This document shows, piece after piece, positions 1 to 5,936 of a stretch of 7,757 bases of DNA. Source of the stretch: Clostridiales bacterium UBA1381 (GTDB lineage: Bacteria > Bacillota > Clostridia > UBA1381). Position numbers and translations under genes: made by a program. The stretch spans positions 1,756 through 9,512 of the forward strand of contig DBQZ01000128.1 of the NCBI GenBank assembly GCA_002305435.1, given 5' to 3'. The stretch's first letter is position 1. Every line of letters starts with the position of its first letter. The notes under the pieces were generated by a model. That model had not been told where the DNA came from. It searched no databases and saw only the letters and a program-made list of their open reading frames with translations.

Positions 1-806
1 TCGGGGTCGATTATTTCAGGGATGAACAAATCCTCGCAGATGTGCATACCCTGCTGCTGAGAGCATTCGTATGATACGCCGGGGCCGGAAATTTCAGTAA
101 GCCCGTAAACATCGTGCGCCTTTATGCCAAGGCTCTCCTCGATCTGGTGGCGCATATCCTCAGTCCACGGCTCAGCGCCGAAAACGCCGGCTTTTAGTTT
201 GAGTTTGTCTTTCACGCCCATTTCCTTAACTGTTTCGCCGAGATACATTGCGTATGAGGGTGTACAGCAAAGGTGGGTGGTACCCAAATCGCACATAAAG
301 CGAATCTGGCGTTCGGTATTGCCGGAGGAGGTGGGGATAACCATAGCCCCGATTTTTTCAGCTCCGCCGTGGGCGCCGAGGCCGCCTGTGAAAAGGCCGT
401 ATCCGTATGACACCTGAACGATAGAGTTCTCATCTGCTCCTGCTGCGTACAGCTGGCGAGCCATGCCGCGGTACCAGTTGTCGAGGTCGTTTCTTGTATA
501 GCCGGCAACTATCTGACGGCCGGTTGTGCCGCTTGACGCCTGGATACGTACAATATCCTTTTTCGGCACGGCAAACAGCTCAAACGGGTAATAATCCCTA
601 AGATCCTGCTTTGTTGTAAACGGCAGTTTTGCAAGGTCTGAAAGCTCCTTAATATCTTCGGGCTTTACCCCTGCCTTGTCCATGCGTTCTCTGTACATGG
701 GGACGTTTTCATACACTCTGTTGACCTGCCATTTGAGTTTGTCAAGCTGGTGACGGCGTATGGAGTCCCTGTCCATACGTTCGATTTCCGGCTCATACAT
801 CGCCAT
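1..806 (-). CDS. paaK: Phenylacetate-CoA ligase (AMP-forming), partial: C-terminus beyond left edge
   Basis: Acyl-adenylate-forming ligase that joins an arylacetate (phenylacetate, possibly indoleacetate) to CoA, using ATP and releasing AMP and PPi, in the cytoplasm. 268 residues are visible of a family usually about 430 long, so the C-terminal subdomain is missing only because the window ends. Seen: the Ser/Gly/Thr-rich nucleotide loop ASSGTTGR at residues 90-97, FGAEPW at 209-214, and the adenylate-binding YGLTEISGPG at 234-243. These are the ordinary PaaK motifs. The start at 806 is set by AGGAG at 816-820, nine bases upstream. A second ATG two codons in (position 800) is less well spaced. 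It lies 28 nt after iorB with no terminator between, so it is probably the third gene of the iorA-iorB-paaK operon. That context favours an arylacetate linked to IorAB, but the true substrate cannot be read from sequence. Confidence -1.
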   Translation of the reverse strand, partial: MAMYEPEIERMDRDSIRRHQLDKLKWQVNRVYENVPMYRERMDKAGVKPEDIKELSDLAKLPFTTKQDLRDYYPFELFAVPKKDIVRIQASSGTTGRQIVAGYTRNDLDNWYRGMARQLYAAGADENSIVQVSYGYGLFTGGLGAHGGAEKIGAMVIPTSSGNTERQIRFMCDLGTTHLCCTPSYAMYLGETVKEMGVKDKLKLKAGVFGAEPWTEDMRHQIEESLGIKAHDVYGLTEISGPGVSYECSQQQGMHICEDLFIPEIIDP

Positions 807-834
807 TGGGTCCATCTCCTTTAACGTTTAATTT

Positions 835-1407
835 TTATAAATTGTATCCCAGCTCAAGGGCTTTCAGATTAACCTCTAAGAACCTTTCGGGAACAGTATC
901 TTTTACAGCCTCCACCCATTTTTCGTACGGTACGGAGGTATTTTTAGCCATAACGCCGATTAGGACGACGTTTACCGATTTTATATTGCCTGCCTCCTCA
1001 GCAAGAGAGAGGGCGTCAACGGCTGTAAGATCAGCCACGGCGGAAATTTTCCCGACTATATCCTCCGGATACTGCATAGCGCCGGTGATAACGGGCATCG
1101 GGTCCATCTTTTGGGTATTGGCAATCATTTTGCCGCCCTTTTTGAGGTAGGGCAGGGCACGATATGCTTCGAGCTGCTCAAAGGCAAGGATAATATCCGC
1201 CTCGCCCCTGTCGATTATCGGCGAATACACCTTTTCGCCGTATTTAACGTACGTAACAACGCTTCCGCCTCGCTGGCTCATGCCGTGAACCTCGGAAACC
1301 TTTACGTCATACCCCTCGTTTATTGCGACCTTGCCGAGGATGCGGCTGGCGAGCAGCGTTCCCTGGCCGCCTACGCCGACTATCATGATATTCATTGTAT
1401 CAGCCAT
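835..1407 (-). CDS. iorB: Indolepyruvate:ferredoxin oxidoreductase, beta subunit
   Basis: Small subunit of the enzyme that oxidatively decarboxylates aryl-pyruvates made from Trp, Phe and Tyr to aryl-acetyl-CoA while reducing ferredoxin. The 190-residue product is about the family length and consists of one 2-oxoacid oxidoreductase gamma-type domain. Seen: the N-terminal Gly-rich GVGGQGTLLASRILG at residues 11-25 (the usual family signature), HGMSQRGGSV at 41-50, and a central AFEQLEAYRALPYLKKGG segment. An upstream ATG at 1434 would add nine Arg-rich residues overlapping iorA. The start at 1407 is preferred because a full AAGGAGG lies nine bases upstream and the signature then sits near the N-terminus. 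Only 4 nt separate it from the iorA stop codon, so the two subunits are probably made by coupled translation in equal amounts. It has no Fe-S motif of its own; those are in IorA. Confidence -1.
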   Translation of the reverse strand: MADTMNIMIVGVGGQGTLLASRILGKVAINEGYDVKVSEVHGMSQRGGSVVTYVKYGEKVYSPIIDRGEADIILAFEQLEAYRALPYLKKGGKMIANTQKMDPMPVITGAMQYPEDIVGKISAVADLTAVDALSLAEEAGNIKSVNVVLIGVMAKNTSVPYEKWVEAVKDTVPERFLEVNLKALELGYNL

Positions 1408-1411
1408 TATC

Positions 1412-3145
1412 TTAATCCTCCTTCTCAATCGCATGGAACGGGCAGACGTTCACGCACAGTCCGCAGCCGTTGCACTGGGTGGTATCTATCTTCACTCCGT
1501 CGCCGTCGGCAGAAATTGCCGGGCAGCCGAGTCTCATGCAGACCTTACATTTTTTGCAGTTTTCGGTTATCTTGCAGTGGCCGGTGTATTTCACGGTCTT
1601 AAGCAGGGCGCAGGGACGCTGGGCGATTATCACCGAGGGTTCCTCACGTGCGACTTCCTCTTTTACAACCTTCTCAAAGGCGGCTGTATCGAAGGGATCG
1701 CAGACGCTCACGTGTTCTACGCCGATAGACTTGCACAGGGCGATAAGGTTTACCTGCTTTGTTTCCTCCTTGCGGATTGTATAGCCGGTTGTCGGGTTAT
1801 CCTGGTGACCTGTCATGCCGGTTATGGAGTTGTCAAGGATTATAACGGTATTTGCGCCCTTGTTGTATACAATATCGATAAGGCCGGTGATACCGGAATG
1901 TATAAATGTAGAATCGCCGATTACCGATACGAGCTTCTTGTTAAATTCCGCTCCTCTTGCCTTAGCCATACCGAGGGCAGCGCTTACCGAAGCGCCCATA
2001 CATATCGTTGTATCAACGCTTGAGAGCGGAGCGGCGGCTCCGAGTGTGTAGCAGCCGATGTCGCCTGCAACCACGAGGTTGAGCTTTTTGAGCACGTAGA
2101 ACACACCTCTGTGCGGGCAGCCGGGGCACATTACCGGCGGACGTACGGGGATGGGTTCTGCGGGCGTGATGGATTCGGGGGCATCCTCACCGAGGATGGC
2201 TTTCTTTATCATTGCCGGTGTGTATTCACCAAGGAGGGTGAAAACATCCTTGCCGATAACCTCAATGCCCAAAGAACGTATGTACTCTTCAAAGAAGGGG
2301 TCGAGTTCCTCGATAACGTAGAGCTTTTCCACCTTGGAAGCAAAATCACGGATAGTTTTTTCGGGAAGCGGGTATATCATACCGAGCTTTAAGTAGCTTA
2401 CGCTGTCGCCGAGGGCTTCCTTTGCGTACATATATGAAATACCGCTTGCGATAACGCCGATTTTATCGGAATTGTATTCTGTTGTGTTCAAACCGCACTC
2501 GTCTGCAAATTTCTCAAGTGAGCGCATACGCTCCTCAACAACGACGTGACGGCCCTTTGCATTTGCGGGCATCATTACGTATTTGGCAGCGTTCTTTTCG
2601 TAGTCCTTAAGAGGCTTGTTTTCTCTGGGACATTCCTCAACAAGTCCCTGTGAATGTGACACACGGGTGGAAAGGCGGATAACGGCGGGTATATCAAACC
2701 GCTCGCTAAGCTCGAATGCAAGCTTTGTAAAATCACGACATTCCAAGCTGTCAGACGGCTCCAGCATAAGAAGCTTTGCCGCCTTGGCATAATGGCGGGA
2801 ATCCTGCTCGTTCTGGGAGGAGTGCATACCCTGGTCGTCGGCAACGCAAAGTACCAAACCGCCGTTTACGCCGGTATAGCTTGCCGTAAATACGGGGTCT
2901 GCCATAACGTTCATGCCGACGTGCTTCATACAGCTCATGCTGCGTGCTCCGGCGATGGATGCGCCGATTGCGACTTCGGCTGCAACCTTTTCATTGGGAG
3001 CCCATTCAACGTATACATCCTCGTATTTCACCATATTTTCGGTTATTTCCGTGCTGGGCGTTCCTGGATAGGAGGCCACAACGCTTACGCCTGCTTCATA
3101 GGCGCCACGTGCGACGGCCTCGTTGCCAAGCATTAGTTTTTTCAT
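1412..3145 (-). CDS. iorA: Indolepyruvate:ferredoxin oxidoreductase, alpha subunit (TPP and 2 Fe-S clusters)
   Basis: Catalytic subunit of the oxygen-sensitive enzyme interconverting indolepyruvate, phenylpyruvate or hydroxyphenylpyruvate plus CoA with aryl-acetyl-CoA, CO2 and reduced ferredoxin. The 577-residue length is close to the family's roughly 600. Domains in order: a pyrimidine-binding-type N-terminal domain (SYPGTPSTEITEN at 25-37, AAEVAIGASIAGARS at 55-69), a middle transketolase-C-like domain, the CPGCPHRG linker at 340-347, and a TPP pyrophosphate domain with GDIGCYTLG (361-369) and the GDS...DN motif (410-412 to 438-439). At the C-terminus is a ferredoxin-like module with C530-C533-C536-C541 and C558-C561-C564-C568. 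The first cluster has a four-residue gap before its last Cys; the second is canonical. GGAAGG sits about ten bases upstream of the ATG. It is the first gene of the iorA-iorB-paaK operon, driven by its own strong promoter. Confidence -1.
   Translation of the reverse strand: MKKLMLGNEAVARGAYEAGVSVVASYPGTPSTEITENMVKYEDVYVEWAPNEKVAAEVAIGASIAGARSMSCMKHVGMNVMADPVFTASYTGVNGGLVLCVADDQGMHSSQNEQDSRHYAKAAKLLMLEPSDSLECRDFTKLAFELSERFDIPAVIRLSTRVSHSQGLVEECPRENKPLKDYEKNAAKYVMMPANAKGRHVVVEERMRSLEKFADECGLNTTEYNSDKIGVIASGISYMYAKEALGDSVSYLKLGMIYPLPEKTIRDFASKVEKLYVIEELDPFFEEYIRSLGIEVIGKDVFTLLGEYTPAMIKKAILGEDAPESITPAEPIPVRPPVMCPGCPHRGVFYVLKKLNLVVAGDIGCYTLGAAAPLSSVDTTICMGASVSAALGMAKARGAEFNKKLVSVIGDSTFIHSGITGLIDIVYNKGANTVIILDNSITGMTGHQDNPTTGYTIRKEETKQVNLIALCKSIGVEHVSVCDPFDTAAFEKVVKEEVAREEPSVIIAQRPCALLKTVKYTGHCKITENCKKCKVCMRLGCPAISADGDGVKIDTTQCNGCGLCVNVCPFHAIEKED
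1417..1423 (-). promoter_or_regulatory. Ribosome binding site deciding the iorB start
   Basis: A perfect AAGGAGG on the minus strand, inside the last codons of iorA and nine bases before the ATG at 1407. It rules in favour of that start over the longer reading frame from 1434 and suggests translational coupling of the two subunits. Confidence -1.
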
Positions 3146-3161
3146 ATACTCAAATCCTTCC

Positions 3162-3180
3162 TAAAGGGTAAATCCCTTTA
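3162..3180 (-). promoter_or_regulatory. Leader hairpin touching the iorA ribosome binding site
   Basis: Inverted repeat with seven-base arms (TAAAGGG at 3162-3168, CCCTTTA at 3174-3180) around the five-base loop TAAAT. In the transcript the distal arm ends on the first base of the AGGAAGG ribosome binding site at 3156-3162. It could affect ribosome access or mRNA stability, or serve as a DNA operator downstream of the promoter. There is no U-tract after it, so it is not a terminator. Its function is inference only. Confidence -1.
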
Positions 3181-3186
3181 ATATTC

Positions 3187-3200
3187 GGCAGAAAACTGCC
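3187..3200 (-). promoter_or_regulatory. Small 5'-leader hairpin of the iorA mRNA
   Basis: Five-base arms GGCAG and CTGCC enclose a four-base loop (UUUU in the RNA). It begins about six bases after the predicted transcription start, a position where 5' stem-loops often protect mRNA from 5'-end decay. It could also arise by chance, as five base pairs is short. Confidence -1.
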
Positions 3201-3212
3201 ATTCTTCTTCTA

Positions 3213-3241
3213 ATTATACTACAATCTGCATGGAAAGTCAA
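3213..3241 (-). promoter_or_regulatory. Sigma-A type promoter of the iorA-iorB-paaK operon
   Basis: On the minus strand, a -35 box TTGACT (3236-3241) and a perfect -10 box TATAAT (3213-3218) are separated by exactly 17 bases. The predicted transcription start is near 3206, which gives a leader of about 60 nt before the iorA ATG. This is a near-consensus vegetative promoter, so any control would probably come from a repressor or from the leader. Confidence -1.
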
Positions 3242-3291
3242 ATTTATTTTCATGATTTTTGGATAAGTTCGTTCAAATATATCATATAATT

Positions 3292-3330
3292 AAAAAATAC
3301 CGGCGGTATATCTGATATACCGCCGGTATT
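3292..3330 (-). terminator. Rho-independent terminator of capA
   Basis: A perfect inverted repeat with 17-base arms (3296-3312 and 3314-3330) around a single central base, containing the GC-rich core CCGGCGG. It is followed on the minus strand by six Ts (3292-3297). It starts 14 bases after the capA stop codon. There is no T-tract on the plus side, so it acts for the minus strand only. It insulates capA from the iorA promoter about 50 bases further on. Confidence -1.
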
Positions 3331-3343
3331 GGTAATTTTCGGT

Positions 3344-4597
3344 TTAATTTTCGGACTCGCTCCCTGCCTCGGGGGAAGTTTCGGGCGAGCTGTCGGGTGA
3401 CGGCTCGGGGGATGGGGTAGCCCGCTGGGATTCGGGCAGGGCAGTCGGCAGGGCGCTTGAGGAAACGGCGTTTTGGGCAGACGAGGTAAATGCTGTCTGC
3501 TCATTGCCGAAATACAAAAGCGCAGCGTCAGTGCCGACTAAGCGTGAGCGTTCTGTTATCTTGTCGATAATATCTGTGCGATCCTCGCCGGTGGCGATAT
3601 CGGGCTGGTAATCGTTTACGCTGTCCGAACCGCTTATGCGGCAGGGGATAATCTGCGTGTTATCATCCGGTACAAGCGTGCCGTTCGTGAAGCTGAACGT
3701 CTGCTGGAATATCATCGAATCCTTGTCGGAGGGGTTTGTATTGCCGCCGAAGCAGAAGTTGCCGAGGCTGTAGACGATATAACGGCCGTTGTACTTTTCA
3801 ATGCCCTGCACAACGTGCGGGTGATGGCCGAGTATGAGGTCGGCTCCGGCATCTATTGCGCTGTGGGCAAGTGTCACCTGTTCGGACTCCGGTTCCTCCG
3901 CCTTTTCCACGCCCCAGTGGATGCTTGCGATAACGAGCTGTGCGCCCTGGGTTTTCACCGACTGTATGGCAGGTACGAGCTGGGATGTGCCTTCCTCGTT
4001 AAGAGCGTTTACTCCGACAAGGCCGACCTTTATGCCGTTTATTTCGGTAACTACGGTATCCGTACCGTTAAAGCTCAGTACGCCTGCTGCATCGAGGTTT
4101 GCGACTGTGTCGGAGAGAGCCTCCTGGCCGTAGTCTGCTGAATGGTTGTTTGCAAGGTTGACGGCTTCAAAGCTGCCGTCTTTAAGTATCTGCACGTAAG
4201 ACGGGTCGCCTCGGAATGCGAACGACTTGTCAGCCCTTGTTCCAAGGTCGGAAAGGGCGCATTCGAGATTGCCTATCGTAAGGTCGTCATGGGAAAATAT
4301 CCCGGAAACATTGCGGAAGAAGTACGAGGTATCCCCGCCCTCATCCTCGAAAACATCGTTAAAGGTCACGCCGGAGGGGGCGCCCCTGTCGGCTGCCAGC
4401 GTAAGATCTCCGACTGCGCTTATCGTTATAGTGCGTTTTTCCTCCACTGTTTCAACGTTTTCCTGCTGATTTTGGGAAACGGTGGAGGGGGTGTCGTTTT
4501 GCGGTATCAGGGCGGCGATTATTGCAATAACGAAAAGGAGCGCTATTGCTGCCGTTATATATTTCCTGTAGGCGAAAAGCCCGGAATTTCTGTTCAT
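3344..4597 (-). CDS. CapA-family membrane-anchored metallophosphatase-like protein
   Basis: 417-residue protein of the bacterial capsule-synthesis CapA family (calcineurin-like metallophosphatase fold). Seen: a positively charged N-terminus, then a hydrophobic helix at about 12-31 that acts as membrane anchor or uncleaved signal, so the catalytic domain is probably outside the cell. Family motifs are in order: VGDLTL (62-67), GNLECAL (109-115), NLANNH (147-152), SIHWG (225-229), GHHPHVVQG (257-265) and YSLGNF (276-281). These supply the expected Asp, Glu, Asn and His metal ligands. After about residue 370 comes a Ser/Ala/Thr stretch and then a Ser-Pro-Glu-rich tail (392-417), probably disordered. 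AGGAGGA six bases upstream supports the start at 4597; an ATG at 4627 would lie almost at the transcription start. No capB or capC is adjacent, so a role in poly-gamma-glutamate synthesis is not supported here; the substrate is unknown. Monocistronic, with its own promoter and terminator. Confidence -1.
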   Translation of the reverse strand: MNRNSGLFAYRKYITAAIALLFVIAIIAALIPQNDTPSTVSQNQQENVETVEEKRTITISAVGDLTLAADRGAPSGVTFNDVFEDEGGDTSYFFRNVSGIFSHDDLTIGNLECALSDLGTRADKSFAFRGDPSYVQILKDGSFEAVNLANNHSADYGQEALSDTVANLDAAGVLSFNGTDTVVTEINGIKVGLVGVNALNEEGTSQLVPAIQSVKTQGAQLVIASIHWGVEKAEEPESEQVTLAHSAIDAGADLILGHHPHVVQGIEKYNGRYIVYSLGNFCFGGNTNPSDKDSMIFQQTFSFTNGTLVPDDNTQIIPCRISGSDSVNDYQPDIATGEDRTDIIDKITERSRLVGTDAALLYFGNEQTAFTSSAQNAVSSSALPTALPESQRATPSPEPSPDSSPETSPEAGSESEN

Positions 4598-4603
4598 TGC
4601 TTG

Positions 4604-4610
4604 TCCTCCT
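4604..4610 (-). promoter_or_regulatory. Ribosome binding site deciding the capA start
   Basis: AGGAGGA on the minus strand, six bases before the ATG at 4597. It favours this start over the in-frame ATG at 4627, which would be nearly leaderless given the predicted transcription start near 4629. Confidence -1.
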
Positions 4611-4635
4611 CTATCAACTGGGTACACTACATTAT

Positions 4636-4664
4636 ATTTTACGTCACTATCTGTAAAATGTCAA
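4636..4664 (-). promoter_or_regulatory. Sigma-A type promoter of capA
   Basis: Perfect -35 box TTGACA (4659-4664) and -10 box TAAAAT (4636-4641) with a 17-base spacer, on the minus strand. A TATAAT overlapping just downstream would need a 22-base spacer and is less likely. The predicted start near 4629 gives a leader of about 30 nt. Confidence -1.
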
Positions 4665-4705
4665 TTGCCGTAACAAAAAAGTCACAAATTTGTAAGATTT
4701 GCAAT

Positions 4706-4738
4706 AAAAAAGCGGACTGTCCGCCAAGGAACAGCCCG
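4706..4738 (-). terminator. Rho-independent terminator of the ferredoxin gene
   Basis: In minus-strand RNA, CGGGCUGU pairs with ACAGUCCG (eight pairs, one G-U) around a ten-base loop. Six Us follow after a short GC step (T-tract at 4706-4711). It starts 22 bases after the ferredoxin stop codon. A shorter alternative stem (GCGGA/TCCGC) lies within it. It separates the ferredoxin from the capA promoter about 40 bases on. Confidence -1.
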
Positions 4739-4760
4739 TTTTCTAAATTTTTGAAGAAGC

Positions 4761-4931
4761 TTATGCCTGTTCGATAGCTTCTACAGGACATCCGGCTGCG
4801 CAGGAACCGCAGTCGATGCAAGCGTCAGCATTGATCTCGAAGTGCTCATCGCCCTGGCTGATAGCGCCAACGGGACAAGTACCCTCACAGCTGCCGCAGG
4901 ATATGCAATTGTCTGTGATTTTGAATGCCAT
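4761..4931 (-). CDS. Small 2[4Fe-4S] ferredoxin (56 aa)
   Basis: Clostridial-type low-potential ferredoxin carrying electrons between oxidoreductases in the cytoplasm. The 56-residue length is typical of the class. Two complete cluster motifs are visible: C9-C12-C15-C19-Pro and C38-C41-C44-C48-Pro, related by the usual internal pseudo-twofold repeat (the sequences ISCGSC and IDCGSC match). It is acidic, with the usual Ala/Gly-Ile after each CP pair (PVGAI, PVEAI). AAGGAGG nine bases before the ATG fixes the start. The gene has its own extended -10 promoter and terminator, so it is monocistronic and probably well expressed. The closest visible ferredoxin-dependent enzyme is IorAB, about 1.6 kb downstream on the same strand, but such ferredoxins usually serve many enzymes (pyruvate oxidoreductase, hydrogenase, Rnf), so a dedicated partnership is only inference. 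Confidence -1.
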   Translation of the reverse strand: MAFKITDNCISCGSCEGTCPVGAISQGDEHFEINADACIDCGSCAAGCPVEAIEQA

Positions 4932-4984
4932 AGTAGGATACCTCCTTATTTGATTGCCGTTCTTAAAAGCCCGGCTATACGTGT

Positions 4985-5013
4985 ATTATATCACTAACAA
5001 TAGCAAATTTCAA
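4985..5013 (-). promoter_or_regulatory. Extended -10 promoter of the ferredoxin gene
   Basis: On the minus strand, a -35 box TTGAAA (5008-5013), a 17-base spacer, and a perfect TATAAT (4985-4990) preceded by TGA, forming the extended -10 element TGnTATAAT. The predicted transcription start is near 4978, giving a leader of roughly 45 nt. The strength of this promoter fits an abundant small electron carrier. Confidence -1.
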
Positions 5014-5023
5014 GGGGTTTTAT

Positions 5024-5043
5024 AAAAAATATTATTCATATTT
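5024..5043 (-). terminator. Possible weak terminator after ricT
   Basis: In minus-strand RNA, AAAUAU pairs with AUAUUU around a five-base loop, overlapping a run of six Us (5024-5029), 24 bases after the ricT stop. The stem is AU-only, so termination would be inefficient, and read-through from the radA-ricT operon into the ferredoxin gene is possible. No better hairpin is visible in this gap. Confidence -1.
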
Positions 5044-5066
5044 CGCCTATTTTTCGGAGGTAAAAA

Positions 5067-5936
5067 TCAGTCCTCAAGCTTGTTGAGCTCAGGGTCGTGC
5101 GGCTCGTGATGACGGCGGTGGTCGGTGCGTTTTATGACCTTCACCTCGGACTTGTCAAACTCACGAAGAGTCGTCTCACCGGAGGAATCTATTTTGACCT
5201 TGAGCTTGCCCTTCAGCAGGGATATGGAATCAACCGTTCCCCGTCCGGCGGGGGTTTTAACGATAGAGCCGGGGTGGGGAGTTGTTCTTAAAAGCTCGTC
5301 ATAGCTTTCCTGCTCGTAGCGCAGACAGCACATAAGCCGGCCGCATACGCCGGATATTTTCGTGGGGTTAAGAGAGAGCCCCTGTTCCTTTGCCATTTTA
5401 ATTGACACCGGGGCAAATTCACCCAAAAACTGCGAGCAGCATATATCCCTGCCGCACATACCGACGCTTCCCCGTGATTTAAACTCATCTCTTACGCCTA
5501 TCTGGCGAAGCTCTATGCGTGTGCGGAACACGGTTGCAAGATCCTTTACAAGCTCACGGAAATCCACACGCCCCTCGGCGGAGAAGTTAAACACTATCTT
5601 GTTGCCGTCGAATGTGTATTCCACATCCAAAAGCGTCATCTCGAGCTTATGCTTTTTTATCTTTTCAAGGCAGATCCCGAAGGCTTCCTTTTCTTTCTGT
5701 TTATTTTCCTCATTGCGCTCATCGTCCGCCTTTGTAGCAGGGCGGATTATGCCTTTTAGGGGGGTGTCCATTTCCTCTTCCTTTATCTTTCTGGGGGAGA
5801 ACACCACCTCGCCGTATTCAACGCCCCTGACCGTTTCCACAATTACGTGGTCGCCGGCCTTGACCCGGAATTTCAGCGGATCGAAGTAATATATCTTGCC
5901 GACCGGCTTAAAGCGCACTCCAATTATTGTCAACAT
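5067..5936 (-). CDS. ricT: RicT/YaaT-like PSP1-domain protein (Y-complex subunit)
   Basis: 289-residue PSP1-domain protein; Bacillus RicT is about 275. In Bacillus it works with RicA and RicF as a Fe-S-containing complex that modulates RNase Y processing and supports sporulation, competence and biofilm formation. Seen: the family opening IIGVRFKPVGKIYYFDP (4-20), VIVETVRGVEYGEVVF (31-46), a charged Lys/Glu-rich linker at about 50-100, and the conserved Cys pattern C161, C166-C167, C198, C203-C204 within GMCGRDICC and GVCGRLMCC. These Cys are the expected cluster ligands. The tail is His/Arg-rich (HRRHHEPH at 273-280). The start at 5936 is chosen because AAAGGAG is seven bases upstream and the protein then begins with the family N-terminus; an ATG at 6029 lies inside the upstream gene. 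The ATG overlaps the upstream stop by 7 nt, indicating coupling. RicA and RicF are not in the window. Confidence -1.
   Translation of the reverse strand: MLTIIGVRFKPVGKIYYFDPLKFRVKAGDHVIVETVRGVEYGEVVFSPRKIKEEEMDTPLKGIIRPATKADDERNEENKQKEKEAFGICLEKIKKHKLEMTLLDVEYTFDGNKIVFNFSAEGRVDFRELVKDLATVFRTRIELRQIGVRDEFKSRGSVGMCGRDICCSQFLGEFAPVSIKMAKEQGLSLNPTKISGVCGRLMCCLRYEQESYDELLRTTPHPGSIVKTPAGRGTVDSISLLKGKLKVKIDSSGETTLREFDKSEVKVIKRTDHRRHHEPHDPELNKLED

Noticed and set aside
212..508. A 98-codon minus-strand frame inside paaK.
   Set aside because: It is in a different frame from the paaK coding frame, which reads unbroken from 806 to 1 with all family motifs. It is not a frameshifted fragment.
1331..2023. 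A 230-codon open frame on the plus strand, antisense to iorA.
   Set aside because: It is a shadow of iorA and iorB, with no ribosome binding site of note and a composition expected from the reverse of a codon-biased gene. The minus strand carries well-conserved family motifs here.
3161..3202. A 13-codon reading frame with two Phe codons in the iorA leader, minus strand, ending in TAG at the ribosome binding site; considered as an attenuator leader peptide.
   Set aside because: The predicted transcription start near 3206 leaves only about 3 nt before its ATG, so no ribosome binding site is possible. There are no clustered Phe or Trp codons and no terminator hairpin with a U-tract follows.
4142..4777. 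A 211-codon plus-strand frame covering the capA 5' end, its promoter and the ferredoxin terminator.
   Set aside because: It runs across well-supported minus-strand control signals and shows no recognisable domain; it is a shadow frame.
4932..5066. Checked the gap between ricT and the ferredoxin gene for a riboswitch or small RNA.
   Set aside because: Only the ferredoxin promoter, a short leader and a weak AU-only hairpin are visible; no conserved riboswitch architecture could be recognised.
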